DNA of 41,713 bases from Candidatus Gastranaerophilales bacterium. GTDB taxonomy: Bacteria > Cyanobacteriota > Vampirovibrionia > Gastranaerophilales > Gastranaerophilaceae. The translations under genes were made by a program, and so were the position numbers. Of this stretch, positions 1 through 7,794 are shown piece after piece (positions within the stretch are counted from its first letter, which is position 1; each line of letters opens with the position of its first letter). The stretch lies in NCBI GenBank assembly GCA_017467305.1, contig JAFTSM010000017.1:1-41713 (forward strand). The letters are read 5' to 3'. The notes beneath the pieces are model-generated. The model had not been told where the DNA came from. It did not search any database and saw nothing but the letters and a program-made list of their open reading frames with translations.

Positions 1-17
1 AATTTTTCTTAAAACTA

Positions 18-45
18 TTGCCAAATCTTGAAATATAAGTATAAT
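18..45 (+). promoter_or_regulatory. Likely sigma-70-type promoter of the HU gene
   Basis: A TTGCCA hexamer (18-23) and a perfect TATAAT (40-45) are separated by 16 bases. The expected start of transcription is near 52, giving a short leader with a very strong ribosome binding site (AGAGGAGG, 61-68) before the ATG at 74. Consensus matching only; AT-rich DNA gives chance matches, but both boxes are good here. Confidence 0.5.
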
Positions 46-73
46 AAATTTTGTAATACAAGAGGAGGTTCTT

Positions 74-346
74 ATGAACAAAGAAGAATTAGTAAAAGAA
101 GTTGCAAAAAAAGCAAAAGTTTCACAAAAAGCAGCAGCAGATGTTTTAAGTGCTACTATCGACACAGTACAAAAAACAGTTGCTAAAGGTAAAAAAGTAA
201 CTTTAGTTGGCTTTGGTACTTTTGAAGCTCGTAAAAGAAAAGCTAGAACAGGTCGTAACCCACAAACTGGCGCTGCAATTAAAATTGCTGCAAAAACAGT
301 TCCTGCTTTCTCTGCTGGTAAAAAATTCAAAGATGCTGTGAAATAA
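74..346 (+). CDS. hup: HU-family DNA-binding protein
   Basis: This 90-residue histone-like protein binds and bends DNA as a dimer and compacts the nucleoid. The length is typical of HU/IHF. Visible family marks are the N-terminal helical part (MNKEELVKEVAKKA), the VTLVGFGTFEARKRKARTGR segment, and the arm region with G-R-N-P-Q-T-G followed by the basic AAKTVPAFSAGKKFKDAV tail. It is Lys/Ala rich. The start has a near-perfect Shine-Dalgarno five bases upstream, as expected for an abundant protein, and the gene is monocistronic between its own promoter (18-45) and a terminator hairpin (361-396). HU homodimer and IHF-like subunits cannot be told apart from sequence alone, but the HU family itself is secure. 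Confidence 0.97.
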   Translation: MNKEELVKEVAKKAKVSQKAAADVLSATIDTVQKTVAKGKKVTLVGFGTFEARKRKARTGRNPQTGAAIKIAAKTVPAFSAGKKFKDAVK

Positions 347-360
347 GCTTATCTTTATAT

Positions 361-396
361 ATAAGAAACCACTTGAGCAATCAAGTGGTTTCTTAT
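361..396 (+). terminator. Hairpin terminator of the HU gene
   Basis: There is a perfect 16-bp inverted repeat (361-376 and 381-396) with a GCAA loop, beginning 14 bases after the HU stop codon. The stem carries an A-rich 5' arm and a T-rich 3' arm (TTTCTTAT) rather than a separate long T tract. This is consistent with an intrinsic terminator. Confidence 0.8.
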
Positions 397-450
397 TGAA
401 AAAAATTATAAATAGAGTAATTACATAATTAATGTTATATGTATCTGTAA

Positions 451-610
451 GGTACAAAACTCCTTTCGCAACCATATATGGAGATTCGTAATTTCACTTG
501 CTGAAACAATAACGAGCAAGCACTGTTTGAGTGCGTAGCACGAGTTTGCGAAGCTTAAGTTGAAGCTAGTGAAATAGAAACGGAATATCTGGTTGCTAGC
601 TTTTTGGTAC
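451..610. repeat. Long imperfect inverted repeat (MITE- or REP-like element)
   Basis: The arms starting at GCAACCATATAT (468) and ending ATATCTGGTTGC (596) are inverted repeats. Pairing continues inward (ATTTCACT at 491-498 with AGTGAAAT at 568-575) and imperfectly outward to about 451 and 610. The interior holds further small hairpins, GTGC-GTA-GCAC (531-541) and AGCTT/AAGCT, and the stable-hairpin heptamer GCGAAGC (548-554). No credible ORF is present. It could be a miniature inverted-repeat element, a REP-like unit or a structured RNA; the sequence alone cannot decide. Confidence 0.55.
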
Positions 611-632
611 TTTTCTGCAATGAGAAAAGTAC
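607..632. other. Perfect 10-bp hairpin
   Basis: GTACTTTTCT and AGAAAAGTAC are perfect inverted repeats around a 6-base loop (GCAATG). It immediately follows the long inverted repeat and may be part of the same element. There is no gene directly upstream on either strand that it would obviously terminate. Confidence 0.6.
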
Positions 633-698
633 ATTAAGATAAAAGAAAGTTGTGTTTTATATTTTTCTTTTTTGTCTCCGACGGATTTTCCAGACAGG

Positions 699-720
699 GG
701 AACTTTTTTGAAAAAGTTCC
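699..720. other. Perfect 10-bp palindromic hairpin
   Basis: GGAACTTTTT and AAAAAGTTCC flank a 2-base spacer (TG), giving an almost perfect palindrome in a gene-free stretch. A T-run and an A-run are built into the stem, so it could act as a terminator in either direction, but no gene lies close by. The surrounding 640-700 bases hold nothing else recognisable. Confidence 0.55.
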
Positions 721-728
721 ACAAAACT

Positions 729-861
729 TGTGCCTGATGTTTCATTGCTTAAATCACTAATTTCGACCAGTGCTGCAGAACTCGCAAACAAGTTTGCTCA
801 AACAAGTCCTCGCCTGTAGTTGTCTCTATAAGTGTTTTTACGCAACTACACATATGGCACA
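729..861. repeat. Second inverted-repeat element with internal hairpins
   Basis: Terminal TGTGCC (729-734) pairs with GGCACA (856-861). Inside are GCAAAC-AA-GTTTGC (784-797) and TGTAGTTG (815-822) with CAACTACA (843-850). Read on the minus strand, its core has TGTTTGAG followed closely by GTTTGCGA. The same two octamers occur in the same order on the plus strand in the element at 451-610, so the two look like oppositely oriented relatives. No ORF or known RNA family is recognised. Confidence 0.5.
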
Positions 862-938
862 TTTTTATAAAATAAGTTTACACTCTTTTTTTACATACCT
901 ATAACATTAATTATGTATACAAAGAATTAAAACCCAAA

Positions 939-1223
939 TTAGTTCAATGCCCTATTACAACAAGGACAAGTTTTTTCTGTAACTTTTACTGCTGTATTAC
1001 AATATGGGCAAATCTTGTAAACTTCACCCATATCTGGATTATAATTCATCTGTTCTTCTTTTTTTCTTTGTTGGATAGTTAAAAATATCAATCTAGCATA
1101 ATATGAAACAATTATTATTAAAATTATTCCAACTATTAACCACCAAAGCTCTTTTATCAAATAATAAGTTAAAAATAATATTAATAAAGTAATTAAATAA
1201 CCAGGAATTTCTATTCTATACAT
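939..1223 (-). CDS. Small membrane protein with C-terminal zinc ribbon
   Basis: This is a 94-residue protein of unknown function. The first ~55 residues are two strongly hydrophobic segments with little between them, so the protein is probably an integral membrane hairpin. The C-terminal tail carries two CxxC pairs (Cys72/75 and Cys86/89) that form a typical zinc ribbon, which would sit in the cytoplasm if both helices span the membrane. It overlaps the 3'-neighbouring tsaB by 8 bases and is the last gene of the bamA-tsaE-tsaB run. The role is not known; zinc ribbons of this kind bind nucleic acid or protein partners. Confidence 0.75.
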   Translation of the reverse strand: MYRIEIPGYLITLLILFLTYYLIKELWWLIVGIILIIIVSYYARLIFLTIQQRKKEEQMNYNPDMGEVYKICPYCNTAVKVTEKTCPCCNRALN

Positions 1224-1890
1224 TTTTCAACTCTTTCGGCTTGGTAATAGACGGCTTTTGAATATACAAAGGTTTAACCTTTGCCCAGTTAAAATCCTCA
1301 TTTTGTGTTTTTAGTTTATGAGAAACTATATCAGATAAAAATTCACCTAAATTATCAGAACAATTTTCATAATTTAAACTTTTAATAGAATGTTCAAGTA
1401 AAAATTCTGATATTGAAGAATCTGAGATAACAAAGTCATCACTGGATAATTTTTCAATCGATTCATCTTTTTCAACTAAAGTTGGTTCTGTTATCACATC
1501 TGAATTTTTATATTCAGCAAAATAAACTTTATTTTTTCTTGCATCGGTAACAACAATTGTCTTTTTATCAGACATATTTAATTTAGAAAGTATTTCTAAA
1601 GATGTCACACCCACTAATTTTAAACCAGCTTGTTGAGAAAGAACTCTTGCAATTGTAATACCAGCCCTAATACCAGTAAAGCTACCAGGTCCAATATTTA
1701 CGCCAATAGCATCTAAATCACGAACTAAAAGTGACTTTGCTTTTAATACATCTTTAATCTTAGGTATTAAATATGCACTATGATAATTTGTATCAGTACT
1801 ATCAATTATTTCAGAAGCTAGTATATTTTCATCAGATTTTAAAACCAAATAGGTTTTATTAAAACAAGTATCAAAGACTAAAGTTTTCAT
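1216..1890 (-). CDS. tsaB: tRNA threonylcarbamoyladenosine biosynthesis protein TsaB
   Basis: TsaB is the inactive ASKHA-fold partner of TsaD. Together with TsaE they transfer the threonylcarbamoyl group to A37 of ANN-decoding tRNAs in the cytoplasm. The 224 residues match the family length. The N-terminal LVFDTCFNKTYLVL strand-turn and the GVNIGPGSFTGIRAGITIA block (about residues 63-81) are the hallmark TsaB signature. The start codon shares one base with the stop of tsaE (TAATG), so translation is probably coupled. The C-terminal third is divergent, as is usual. tsaD itself is not in the window. Confidence 0.95.
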   Translation of the reverse strand: MKTLVFDTCFNKTYLVLKSDENILASEIIDSTDTNYHSAYLIPKIKDVLKAKSLLVRDLDAIGVNIGPGSFTGIRAGITIARVLSQQAGLKLVGVTSLEILSKLNMSDKKTIVVTDARKNKVYFAEYKNSDVITEPTLVEKDESIEKLSSDDFVISDSSISEFLLEHSIKSLNYENCSDNLGEFLSDIVSHKLKTQNEDFNWAKVKPLYIQKPSITKPKELKNV

Positions 1891-2354
1891 TATTCTAATC
1901 CTTTAATTATACTTTCACTTTTAACACCAAAAGCAGTAAAAGTAAACTCTCTTTGAGTTTCATCAATATAATTAATATTCAAATCTATCCTATCAAAAGG
2001 AATTTCATTTTGTGAAAACTCAGCCCATTCAACCATTGTAAGAATTTTACCTTCTGAATATTCATCAAGTTCATTTATGATAGTACTAACACCTTCATTT
2101 TCAAGTCGATATAAATCAAAATGATAAACTGGAATTTTGCCGGATTTATATTCATTTAATATAACAAAGCTAGGACTTGTAACTTTTTCTTTTACACCAA
2201 GATATTTACAAACCAACTTTGTAAATGCTGTTTTACCAGCACCAACATCACCTAAAAGACAAACAAAGGCACCTTTTTCTTGAACTAAATCAGCAAACTT
2301 TTTAGCCAAGATTTCAGTATCATTAATATCTTTGCATAAAAAACTAGCAGACAT
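1890..2354 (-). CDS. tsaE: tRNA threonylcarbamoyladenosine biosynthesis ATPase TsaE
   Basis: This is a P-loop ATPase of the YjeE/TsaE family that drives turnover of the TsaB-TsaD complex in t6A synthesis. The Walker A motif GDVGAGKT lies at residues 35-42; the following TSPSFVILNEY and VYHFDLYRL blocks and the MVEWAE motif near residue 108 are all diagnostic. The 154 residues match the family. It is joined to both neighbours by TAATG stop/start overlaps, so bamA, tsaE and tsaB form one translationally coupled unit. Confidence 0.96.
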   Translation of the reverse strand: MSASFLCKDINDTEILAKKFADLVQEKGAFVCLLGDVGAGKTAFTKLVCKYLGVKEKVTSPSFVILNEYKSGKIPVYHFDLYRLENEGVSTIINELDEYSEGKILTMVEWAEFSQNEIPFDRIDLNINYIDETQREFTFTAFGVKSESIIKGLE

Positions 2355-4219
2355 TAAAAGATATCTCCAACTCCGAACGAGAAGGCACCCTTCTTATTAC
2401 CATCACCAACATTTGTAAGAGGATAACCATAATCAATAGATAAAGGTCCCATCCCTGGAATAAATAACTTAATACCAGCACCAGCAGAGATACCATATTC
2501 TGGTCTATTATATATTTTATTTGTGATAGTACCCTCATATAAGTGACCAGCATCAATAAACATAGATAATTTAATGTTATCCAAGAATCTAGCTTTTTCA
2601 ATTCTATCTAAGAAGAAAAATGGAGTAGTCAATTCTGCACTACCTAACATAAAGCCTTCACCAGTACCAATTGTACTCATTCTGTAACCTCTAACAGTGT
2701 ATGGACCACCTAATCTATAAGCCATTACTTCTGGCATATCACCGTGTATTTTACCCGCTGCACGTGCCATTAATGAGAATGAAGATTTCTTCATAACTGG
2801 GAAGTATTTTTTAATACCAGCAGCTAAAGTTGCGTGAGTAAAATCAAAGTCTGTAAAGTTAATATTTTCAGCTAGTCTTAATGTTGCTAAAACACCGTTT
2901 CTTGGGTTTAAGACATTGTCTCTAGTATCATAAACTAAACTTGGTCCAAGTGTTAAATATGTACCACCTTGCAATTGTTTAGAACGTTCTGATATTGGAA
3001 TATTATGGCGTTCATACAATCTGGCAATTTGATTGCCGTCACCCTCTTTAACTTTAATATATTCACCACCTATTTTAAATGATGCCATTAAGTTTTTATA
3101 ATTTTTGACTGGATGAGAGAAAACAACTTCGCCACCATATCTTTTTTCAATGGCTAATGGAACTTGATAGCTACCAAAATCACGACCAAACGCTTTAACT
3201 AATAAAGCTGTATCAGTTCCTTTTAGACGAGGTTCGAAGAAGCTAACCTCAGCTTGTAAATTTGCATGGTCTAAGGTTGAATTATCAGACATAATTACAC
3301 CAGTACCAGCCATAAAATTGATTCCTACACGCTGACCGTTACCCATAAAGTTATTTTCAACAAAACCAGCTTGGCCAAATAAACCAGTAGCCGTATCTAA
3401 ACCACCACCAAGAGAAATTGTACCAGTTCTTTGTTCTTCTAAAACAATCGTAACATCATAAAGGTCTTCACCTTCGTCAGCTTTATCAATTTTTCTGTTA
3501 ACATCTCTAAAAGCTTGAGTTGAATACAATCTCATCAAATCTGCTTTTAGTGTATTTTCATTATAAATACTACCAGGAGTTGATAGAATATTTCTTTCAA
3601 TTACAAAATCTTTTGTTTTTTTGTTTCCTTCAAAAGAAATAGAATTAATTTTACCTTCTTGGATTTCAATATTTATACAACCATCTGGATCATCTTGGAA
3701 ATTTGAAACTCTAGCAAGTACGTACCCCTTAGAAGCATATAAATCTTCAACATTTGCAATTGCTTCACTTAAATTCTTTAAATTTTGAGGTTGACCTTCC
3801 AATTCATTTAAAATTGTCAAAATTTCACCGGTAGATACAACAGTATTACCAGATACAGCAAACCCAGTTATTGGAATATTTTCTTCAAGATAAATTCTTA
3901 ACGTTAAAGAATCTGGATCATTAGGAATAGGAATAGCTTTCATTTTTTCAGAAAAATAACCTGTTTTGTATATAGCTTTTAAATTTTGTTGAACCAATTC
4001 CTTGCTGTATACATCGCCAAGTTGCATATTCATAACTTTTACAATATCAGATTCATTTATCAAATGGTTACCATCAAACTCAATTTTAGTAATTTTTGAA
4101 GAATCAGATATTTCTGAAGTTATATCATCATTTTGAGCAAAAGAAGAAGCATGCAACTGACAGAGTGCAAACCCCAAACATAAAATGCTCGTAACTATCT
4201 GTTTATATGTTCTTTTCAT
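2354..4219 (-). CDS. bamA: Outer-membrane assembly factor BamA/Omp85 family
   Basis: This protein inserts beta-barrel proteins into the outer membrane. The ATG start gives 621 residues, with a signal peptide ending near SSFAQ. After it come about three POTRA repeats (roughly residues 40-260, including KITKIEFDGNHLI, ITGFAVSGNTVV and INSISFEGNKKT). A C-terminal 16-strand barrel follows, with the LGPSLVYDTRDN and GGPYTVRGYR elements of the Omp85 family and a terminal Phe. An upstream TTG at 4231 with AAGG before it would add four residues. The three-POTRA layout resembles cyanobacterial Omp85 more than five-POTRA proteobacterial BamA. It proves a diderm envelope. TamA-like function cannot be fully excluded. 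Confidence 0.93.
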   Translation of the reverse strand: MKRTYKQIVTSILCLGFALCQLHASSFAQNDDITSEISDSSKITKIEFDGNHLINESDIVKVMNMQLGDVYSKELVQQNLKAIYKTGYFSEKMKAIPIPNDPDSLTLRIYLEENIPITGFAVSGNTVVSTGEILTILNELEGQPQNLKNLSEAIANVEDLYASKGYVLARVSNFQDDPDGCINIEIQEGKINSISFEGNKKTKDFVIERNILSTPGSIYNENTLKADLMRLYSTQAFRDVNRKIDKADEGEDLYDVTIVLEEQRTGTISLGGGLDTATGLFGQAGFVENNFMGNGQRVGINFMAGTGVIMSDNSTLDHANLQAEVSFFEPRLKGTDTALLVKAFGRDFGSYQVPLAIEKRYGGEVVFSHPVKNYKNLMASFKIGGEYIKVKEGDGNQIARLYERHNIPISERSKQLQGGTYLTLGPSLVYDTRDNVLNPRNGVLATLRLAENINFTDFDFTHATLAAGIKKYFPVMKKSSFSLMARAAGKIHGDMPEVMAYRLGGPYTVRGYRMSTIGTGEGFMLGSAELTTPFFFLDRIEKARFLDNIKLSMFIDAGHLYEGTITNKIYNRPEYGISAGAGIKLFIPGMGPLSIDYGYPLTNVGDGNKKGAFSFGVGDIF

Positions 4220-4311
4220 CCTATATCCCAAGATAACCTTAGTAAAATTCTATCATATATAAAAAAAAAATATTAGTTAGTATAAAAACGTTACAAACAT
4301 ATTTACAAAAT

Positions 4312-4340
4312 AAAAGAGGAAACTGAATGTTTCCTCTTTT
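4312..4340. terminator. Bidirectional-type hairpin terminator
   Basis: A perfect 12-bp inverted repeat (4312-4323 and 4329-4340) flanks a 5-base loop, with A-run and T-run ends. On the minus strand it begins 24 bases after the stop of the 4364-4807 gene and separates it from the bamA operon, whose promoter must lie between here and 4219. Confidence 0.8.
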
Positions 4341-4363
4341 TAAATTTATTTTTGATGGTTTTA

Positions 4364-4807
4364 TTAGCCCACACCGCCAAATTTTGGAGTTGCTCTGTCC
4401 ACTGCACTGCCTTCTGCTTGCTCTGTAGCTTCCATTTGTTTTTGTAGTGCTGTAACCATTGTATCTAGTCGTTTAACTTCCATTTCTATAGCATTTTCTT
4501 TTACTGAAACATTATAGATTTGTCTGTTAATATCATCAATTTCTTTCTCGTAATCGAGTTCTTTTTGTTTGATTTGAGCATTTATAGAATCTCTTGTTGC
4601 AGAATCAGTTGTATTTGCTAACTGTGCATATAAATCTGCCAACTCACCAGATTGTGATGAATTCATACTTGTCAATTGTTGTTGCAAACTCAGAGTTTGA
4701 GTAGCTAATGAATATTGTTCATTACTTCTCTGTGTTTGTTGCAATTGTGCATTGTTTAACTGACCGTCAAGAACCAACTTGCGTTGAGCAAATAAAGCGT
4801 AGCCCAT
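4364..4807 (-). CDS. Coiled-coil protein of the MGYALFAQRK family
   Basis: This is a 147-residue protein of unknown function. It is Gln/Asn-rich and almost wholly helical, with heptad-like stretches at about 15-60 and 75-130. There is no signal peptide and no cysteine. The first 32 residues are nearly identical to those of the protein that starts at 41615 (27 of the 33 residues visible there match), so this is a paralogous family with a conserved head. The tail ends in a short low-complexity PKFGGVG. It is monocistronic, with a Shine-Dalgarno (GAGGG, eight bases before ATG) and its own terminator. The form suggests a small self-assembling or secreted helical protein, but that is speculation. 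Confidence 0.85.
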   Translation of the reverse strand: MGYALFAQRKLVLDGQLNNAQLQQTQRSNEQYSLATQTLSLQQQLTSMNSSQSGELADLYAQLANTTDSATRDSINAQIKQKELDYEKEIDDINRQIYNVSVKENAIEMEVKRLDTMVTALQKQMEATEQAEGSAVDRATPKFGGVG

Positions 4808-4898
4808 TTTCTTTTCCCTCGATATTTTTCCTCTTACTTATTTAAAAACATTTTTAATTTCATTCATGATAAAAAGAAATAATAATGTTAACTTTTTG

Positions 4899-5753
4899 TT
4901 ACAAATCAAAAGAAAATAATTTTATATTATGTTTAACACATTGAGTGCAAAACGGTGTTTCAAGGTAACTTTTGACCGAAAAATCATTAAAATCAGAACC
5001 GCTTTTTCCACGATTATCTGCTGCTAACAAAGGACAATTAAAAACACCATTTATTGTTAATGTTCGACTTTTAGAACACTGAATATTTAAGGTTTGAAAA
5101 TCCACATCACAAGATAACTCACCATTATGATTTTTATCCATAAGAGGAATTATCTTAAAATTCAAATCAGAAGTTTCAAAACCAAAGCTTGAACACATAA
5201 GTTTGAAATTATCCTTAATATCTTTAACAGGTAAACCTTTGTAATTTACAATTGATAGAATAGGATTAAAATCATATTTAATTAAACTTTGAATTGCGTG
5301 AATAGATTTACGGTAAGAACCTCGTCCTCTTAATTCATCATTTTCTTTTTCAATATGATTATCAATACTAATCATAAAAACTATTTCATTTCCATTTTCA
5401 TACTCTTCTTGAACTTTTTTTAAAAATCTTGCTTTTTTATCATTAATATTTAGGGCATTTGTATGAATAACCACAGAAGAAAATTTTAAACATAACCTTA
5501 AAATTTGATTAAAATCAGGGTGTAACATTGGTTCAGCACCAGTTAAATGAATATACTTTAATCCTTGTTTATGAATAGAAGATAAAGCTTGCTTAATAAC
5601 ATCAATTGAGATAAAATCTTTTATTTTTTTATCTTTAAAATCAATATAGCAATGCTTACAACGCAAATTGCAATTTTGAGCTGTCATTTCAATAAATAAT
5701 TCTTCTAATTTTTCCAAGTTAACACAAGGTGCTTTAATAATTGTTTTGTTCAT
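4899..5753 (-). CDS. Radical SAM protein with short SPASM-like C-terminus
   Basis: This is a radical S-adenosylmethionine enzyme of 284 residues. The 4Fe-4S-binding CxxxCxxC is at Cys28/32/35 (CNLRCKHC), followed by the HLTGAEPMLHPDF motif that holds SAM. C-terminal cysteines at about 226, 240, 269 and 272 (C-x9-G-x3-C, then CxxC) resemble a truncated SPASM/twitch auxiliary-cluster domain, typical of peptide- or protein-modifying members. It starts with a GAGGA site eight bases upstream. It is divergent from a 57-aa peptide gene (5915) followed by thioredoxin and CcdA genes. The substrate is unknown; RiPP maturation or an anaerobic sulfatase-like activation role are possible, neither shown. 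Confidence 0.9.
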   Translation of the reverse strand: MNKTIIKAPCVNLEKLEELFIEMTAQNCNLRCKHCYIDFKDKKIKDFISIDVIKQALSSIHKQGLKYIHLTGAEPMLHPDFNQILRLCLKFSSVVIHTNALNINDKKARFLKKVQEEYENGNEIVFMISIDNHIEKENDELRGRGSYRKSIHAIQSLIKYDFNPILSIVNYKGLPVKDIKDNFKLMCSSFGFETSDLNFKIIPLMDKNHNGELSCDVDFQTLNIQCSKSRTLTINGVFNCPLLAADNRGKSGSDFNDFSVKSYLETPFCTQCVKHNIKLFSFDL

Positions 5754-5914
5754 AAAAAATCCTCATATTTGCTATATCCAAAACTTTTATCACTTACACC
5801 TATATTGATAAATTAGTCATATGTATAAAATTTGAAAAGAAATATCTAATCTTCTAAGAGTATTTCATTAAAGAAAAAATTAAACACTCCGACATAGAAA
5901 AGAGGAGGATTAAC

Positions 5915-6088
5915 ATGGCAAAAATACTAGAAAACACGCAAGGAAGAAAAAGTATAAAACTAAGCACAGATGATGTTATTAGCATAGTAAAGGAATACCA
6001 AAATATAACTAAAAATAGTTACTCATACAATGAGATAAGAGAAAAACTTAATAACTTTACGATAATAGTACCAGAAGAAATATATTAA
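5915..6088 (+). CDS. 57-residue peptide of unknown function
   Basis: A short ORF starts at an ATG with an excellent ribosome binding site (AGAGGAGG, 5901-5908). It encodes 57 residues beginning MAKILENTQG, with no cysteine, no hydrophobic segment and a Tyr/Asn-rich second half (EYQNITKNSYSYNEIREKL) ending in EEIY. The strong site and clean reading frame support a real gene. It lies 161 bases from the divergent radical SAM gene and 65 bases upstream of the thioredoxin gene. It may be a small regulator (the middle reads like a short helix-turn segment) or, less likely, a substrate of the radical SAM enzyme. Not recognised as any named family. Confidence 0.72.
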   Translation: MAKILENTQGRKSIKLSTDDVISIVKEYQNITKNSYSYNEIREKLNNFTIIVPEEIY

Positions 6089-6153
6089 AATATACCCATA
6101 TAGAGAATTTAGTTTATACTTACATAGTGTAATGTTTATCAAGAGGAGGAAAA

Positions 6154-6543
6154 ATGAAAAACATTATTACTATACTTTTGGTATTAATATTACCTATATG
6201 TGCATATCTGTTAATAAATAAAAATTCAAATAATATTCTGGCAGTGGCAAAATCGAACACACCAACATTGCAGATTTATACATCTACAATGTGTATAGAT
6301 TGTCAAAAACTAAAAAATCTAATAAATGAAATTGAACCAACATACAAAGATAGTGTTAATTTTATAGTAATCAATGCGCTAGATAAGAATAAAAAAACTC
6401 AAAATGACATTAAGAAATATGGAATAACACTTGTACCGACTATTATAGTATTCGATAGAAGTGGAAATCAAACAAATAAAATTGAAGGCTATATAGAAAA
6501 AGAAAAGTTAATTGCAGAAATTGAGGAAGTAATAAATGGATAA
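6154..6543 (+). CDS. Membrane-anchored thioredoxin-like protein
   Basis: This is a 129-residue thioredoxin-fold protein with an N-terminal hydrophobic anchor or signal (about residues 4-21), so the catalytic part is outside the cytoplasmic membrane. The redox motif is CIDC at Cys47-Cys50, and the cis-proline loop is LVPTIIVF near residue 98. The CIDC dipeptide is neither classical thioredoxin (GP) nor DsbA (PH), so the redox potential cannot be guessed. The start has an AGAGGAGG site. It overlaps the following CcdA-like gene by 8 bases; the pair should pass electrons from cytoplasm to envelope thiols. Confidence 0.88.
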   Translation: MKNIITILLVLILPICAYLLINKNSNNILAVAKSNTPTLQIYTSTMCIDCQKLKNLINEIEPTYKDSVNFIVINALDKNKKTQNDIKKYGITLVPTIIVFDRSGNQTNKIEGYIEKEKLIAEIEEVING

Positions 6544-7246
6544 TCTTGTTCAAGTATTTTCTGCATATTCTTCGGGTAATTCTTTTATTCTTCCAATATT
6601 GTTAGCAGTATCATTTTTCGCCGGAGTTTTATCTTCACTAACACCTTGTAGTTTAGGCATGTTGCCTCTAATTATTGGATATGTTGGTGGATATTCTAAA
6701 GAAGGAAATAAAAAGTTATTAATACAAATGTTATCCTTTTCTTTTGGATTATCACTTGTACTTAGCATAATAGGTGTAATTTGTGCATTAACTGGCAGAG
6801 CTTTTACTAGTTTTGCAACACCAATCGTTTTGTTGGTCTTTTCATCAATAATAATTATTCTGGGATTAAACCTTGTTGGTTTTATTGATATACAATTTCC
6901 TACAATAATAAAGAAAATGCCACAAAAAAAATCTGGAAGTCTATTCATTTTTCCATTTTTGATTGGAACATTTTTTGCGCTTGCATCTAGCCCTTGTTCA
7001 TCACCAATTTTAGCTAGCATAATGGCAATTGCAACAATTTCAACCAATGCATTATTCTCAATTGCACTTTTGTTTTTCTTTGCACTCGGTCAATGTATCA
7101 TAGTAATTATATTTGCACTATTTACATCTACATTAAAACATATGAACTCATTAGCAAAATACACCAACATAATAATGAAAATAAGTGGTGTTTTACTAAT
7201 TTTAACTGGAGTTTATATTCTATATTCAGTATTTTCAAGTATGTAA
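6536..7246 (+). CDS. ccdA: CcdA/DsbD-type transmembrane thiol transporter
   Basis: This polytopic membrane protein of 236 residues, with about six membrane segments, belongs to the cytochrome c biogenesis/DsbD transmembrane family. Redox cysteines lie in the two pseudo-symmetrical helices: Cys38 in SSLTPCSLGMLPL and Cys154 in ASSPCSSPIL, both followed by proline-containing turns as in CcdA. It would take electrons from cytoplasmic thioredoxin and reduce the co-encoded extracytoplasmic thioredoxin. No cytochrome c assembly genes are nearby, so a general envelope-thiol role is more likely than haem attachment. It ends tail-to-tail against the gene at 7247 with no spacer. Confidence 0.9.
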   Translation: MDNLVQVFSAYSSGNSFILPILLAVSFFAGVLSSLTPCSLGMLPLIIGYVGGYSKEGNKKLLIQMLSFSFGLSLVLSIIGVICALTGRAFTSFATPIVLLVFSSIIIILGLNLVGFIDIQFPTIIKKMPQKKSGSLFIFPFLIGTFFALASSPCSSPILASIMAIATISTNALFSIALLFFFALGQCIIVIIFALFTSTLKHMNSLAKYTNIIMKISGVLLILTGVYILYSVFSSM

Positions 7247-7657
7247 TTAAGCATTTAAATAAAGATTATTTTTCAAAAGCTCTTTTGTAGAATTTTTCCC
7301 GAGAAGCTGCAGCTTATCTTTTCCAAACTCATCACGAGTTCTTACGGCAAAAAGCTTATCAGAAAATAATGAGTGAACTTCAGTTTCTTTAACACCATCT
7401 TTAATTGTTGCACCAATAAACTTAGAACTACTATCTTTTGCAGACATAGTAAAAAGGCTTCTCATAATATCAGAACGTGCCATACTTGGAGAAATTACTT
7501 CAACTCTGGATTCTTTAATTAAAGGAGAACTAATTTTACTTCGATTAAACGAGCCATCAGGGTTTACTTTATGAATAATACAGGTATAATTCTTCCCTTT
7601 TAAACCATCACTTTTAATGTTCTTCTGAAACAAAAAACCAACAGCAGAGACCTTCAT
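7247..7657 (-). CDS. Unknown protein with MKVSAV...LKGK N-terminal tag
   Basis: This 136-residue protein of unknown function starts at an ATG preceded by AGGAAGCGAGG. A GTG further upstream (7684) would add nine residues but lacks a good site. There are no membrane segments. The N-terminus (MKVSAVGFLFQ, then GLKGK at about 24-28) resembles, loosely, the short head shared with the proteins at 15008, 16037 and 19328. The rest is a mixed alpha/beta globular composition with Ser/Lys-rich loops. It is preceded by a divergent TolC-like gene and converges with ccdA. No function is proposed. Confidence 0.75.
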   Translation of the reverse strand: MKVSAVGFLFQKNIKSDGLKGKNYTCIIHKVNPDGSFNRSKISSPLIKESRVEVISPSMARSDIMRSLFTMSAKDSSSKFIGATIKDGVKETEVHSLFSDKLFAVRTRDEFGKDKLQLLGKNSTKELLKNNLYLNA

Positions 7658-7794
7658 AATACCTCGCTTCCTCATAACAAACACATATATATTCTAGCAC
7701 ATTTTCAAACAGTTGTATAGCCTATAATTACAATGTTTTTCAGTGTATCTTTTACAATTATTTTGTTCAACTTATAATAGTAAAAAGGAGATAT

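Noticed and set aside
203-475. Minus-strand frame opposite HU
   Set aside because: It is antisense to a certain gene and crosses its terminator hairpin; composition is unlike a protein.
5760-5914. A divergent promoter pair between the radical SAM and peptide genes
   Set aside because: TTGATA and TATAAA are present near 5804-5828 but only 13 bases apart, too close for a standard promoter, so none was called.
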